The notes under the pieces are model-generated. The model was given only the letters and a program-made list of their open reading frames with translations. It did no database searches and was not told where the DNA came from. The position numbers and the translations under genes are program-made. Of a stretch of 41,388 nucleotides of DNA, positions 40,149-41,388 are shown piece by piece; positions within the stretch are counted from its first letter, which is position 1; each line of letters begins with the position of its first letter. The stretch comes from Flavobacteriales bacterium (GTDB taxonomy: Bacteria; Bacteroidota; Bacteroidia; Flavobacteriales_F; PHOS-HE28). Location of the stretch: positions 1-41,388 of the forward strand of contig JAGPDT010000026.1 of assembly GCA_018057455.1 (NCBI GenBank), given 5' to 3'.

Positions 40149-41186
40149 CTATCGACTTTCCGATCCAATGCCGTGGTCCACAGCCCACTGGATGAACGCA
40201 TTCATCACGCGTTCCCAGTGCTTTTTTGAGTGGTCGGCTTTTCCATCTGGTCCCACCTCGAAGAAGTTGTGTTCCAAGTGCGGATAGCGGATCAAGGTGA
40301 GATTCGATTTTCCTTGCTGGATGAAGTACAGGGGTAGAAGATCGCAGTTCACGGCCACGTAGTCCTCGCTTCCATTGGCGACATAAACGGGAATGTCCAA
40401 GTACGCGAGGTCTTCCATGGTGCTGGTGGAGAAGGTTCTCCAAGCCTGATACCCCGGGTGCTTATCAAGGGAATCGGAATTGAGGACTTCCTTATAGAAT
40501 GCGTATTGCTGTTGCTGGAGCGAATCCGCAGTTTCCCAACTGATCTTTCCTTGCTGTGCTTGGAGTCGGTATTTCCACACTTCCTGTGTGATCCTTCCCA
40601 AGGGATTGAAACCGAACAGGCCCAACAGGTCCACTTGCGTGTTGGCCGTTGCAATACCTGCGGCCACGCGGGCACCTTGGGAATGGCCCGCCACGACCAG
40701 TCCGTCCGGATCCACCCATCCTTGGTGCAGCAGGAATGTGATGACGGCATTGGCGCGGTCCACGTAATTGTCCAGTCGGTCGTTGCGCAGGAAGGCCTCG
40801 GAATAGCGGTTCGGTCTGCTCGTGTCCGGAACAAAGCAGTACGAATCGTTGAGTTGGTCTATTCCCGCTACCACCGGTGTCTTCGGCATGGAAATGACCA
40901 CGACATGGTAGTGCAACTTCATATTGGGCAGATCGAAATTGTCCAATGGCACGGGAACGATCGCCCCTTTGCCAAAGTCGATGAACAAGGGTACTGGTTG
41001 CGATCCCTGGCAGAACAGCAGAACGGGTTTTCGCTGCGAAAGCGTCGTATCTGCCACTACGAAGTCGATCGTATCCTTTGCGTGGGCCAGTTGGTAGTGC
41101 GTGTAGTCACCAATGATCGACCGCGTGGCCTGGCCCGACGCCGAAATGACAAGCGTCAATAGCAAGAGGAAGTGGAAGTGTCTCAT
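40149..41186 (-). CDS. Secreted alpha/beta hydrolase (esterase-like)
   Basis: A 345-residue protein with signal peptide MRHFHFLLLLTLVISASG. The nucleophile elbow is GHSQG with Ser169 (LVVAGHSQGARVAAG); VLLFCQGSQPVPLFID earlier could provide the oxyanion region, a later aspartate lies near the VANGSEDYVAVN segment, and the catalytic histidine is probably in YPHLEHNFFEVG. It is an exported serine hydrolase of unknown substrate. The start is set at the ATG before the signal peptide. Its base composition is less GC-rich than its neighbours, and near-identical direct repeats flank it, so it looks inserted between ppa and the gene beyond. Confidence 0.8.
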   Translation of the reverse strand: MRHFHFLLLLTLVISASGQATRSIIGDYTHYQLAHAKDTIDFVVADTTLSQRKPVLLFCQGSQPVPLFIDFGKGAIVPVPLDNFDLPNMKLHYHVVVISMPKTPVVAGIDQLNDSYCFVPDTSRPNRYSEAFLRNDRLDNYVDRANAVITFLLHQGWVDPDGLVVAGHSQGARVAAGIATANTQVDLLGLFGFNPLGRITQEVWKYRLQAQQGKISWETADSLQQQQYAFYKEVLNSDSLDKHPGYQAWRTFSTSTMEDLAYLDIPVYVANGSEDYVAVNCDLLPLYFIQQGKSNLTLIRYPHLEHNFFEVGPDGKADHSKKHWERVMNAFIQWAVDHGIGSESR

Positions 41187-41249
41187 CGTGCCATTCCGTC
41201 TTTGAGTAAGATTACACCCACACACCAGCGTGGGTACACGAAGTTTGGG

Positions 41250-41281
41250 CATGGGTGCGTGTTCGGGCTGCAAGATCGGGA
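41250..41281. repeat. Direct repeat, copy B, upstream of the hydrolase gene
   Basis: Begins CATGGGTGCGTGTTCGGGCT and ends GATCGGGA; it matches copy A at 40097-40129 except at a few positions. It begins just after the stop of the partial gene at the right edge, as copy A would have before an insertion. Confidence 0.75.
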
Positions 41282-41282
41282 A

Positions 41283-41388
41283 TCAGTGGCCGGGTTGATC
41301 CATTGCGGCAAGCCGATCGATCCGCCGCAACACCAACCAAAGTGGAACCGCGCCGATCACGCCGAAGGAGGCATCGATGCAGCGCCAG
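41283..41388 (-). CDS. C-terminal end of a probable membrane protein (partial)
   Basis: Minus-strand frame entering from the right edge and ending with TGA at 41283-41285. The visible peptide, WRCIDASFGVIGAVPLWLV then LRRIDRLAAMDQPGH, looks like a last transmembrane helix plus a short basic tail. It is too short to name. The call rests on composition and on its spacing to the repeat shared with ppa. Confidence 0.5.
   Translation of the reverse strand, partial: WRCIDASFGVIGAVPLWLVLRRIDRLAAMDQPGH

Overview
The window looks like a GC-rich member of the Bacteroidota (Flavobacteriales-like). Evidence: type IX secretion genes (porU, porV, porP/sprF), the gliding lipoprotein gldJ, T9SS C-terminal sorting tails, a BtuB/BtuG-type vitamin B12 locus, and start regions preceded by the Bacteroidota -7 element TAnnTTTG or TAnnTTCG. 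Gene content and order (murF, gldJ, porU, porV, cdd, pdhA, pdhC) resemble flavobacterial chromosomes.

Region 1 (1-5822) is the standout. After the 3' end of an acyl-CoA dehydrogenase gene comes an AT-rich island of small gene units, all read leftwards and ended on the right by a co-oriented tyrosine recombinase. The genes are separated by long imperfect palindromes built like integron attC sites: outer AAC/GTT boxes, unpaired spacers and an inner stem. Each unit begins with a box that is the exact complement of the R'' box of its own downstream site, which is the rule for circularisable integron cassettes. Cargo is two identical CPBP membrane proteases, one unit with no gene, an exported repeat protein and a propeller lipoprotein. 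The recombinase is XerC/D-like and lacks the insertion that defines IntI. I read this as an integron-like cassette array run by a non-IntI recombinase; it is the best candidate for an undescribed system here.

Region 2 (5823-6351) is a scar zone: a MITE-like element with 3-bp target duplications (a second copy lies at 16556-16746), the C-terminal remnant of a Fic protein, and a strong hairpin.

Region 3 (6352-16450) holds murF, gldJ and a porP/sprF gene on the minus strand, divergent from porU, porV and ispF. GldJ, PorU and PorV belong to the gliding/T9SS machinery, and PorU/PorV are expected to process the T9SS-tailed proteins of region 5.

Region 4 (16798-31229) is mostly housekeeping: a DUF4956 plus VTC-domain pair, cytidine deaminase, pyruvate dehydrogenase E1-alpha and E2, two membrane proteins, RecG, a YhhN protein, a WD40 protein, and an ABC ATPase coupled to an ABC permease fused to an M1 peptidase.

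Region 5 (31480-36913) is an adenosylcobalamin-riboswitch operon: a secreted protein with a duplicated domain, a BtuB-like TonB receptor, a second T9SS-secreted protein and a BtuG-like propeller lipoprotein. Together they suggest a surface B12 capture system. Region 6 (37046-41388) carries pheT, tandem hairpins, inorganic pyrophosphatase and a less GC-rich hydrolase flanked by short direct repeats that look like an insertion footprint. No tRNA, rRNA or CRISPR array was seen.
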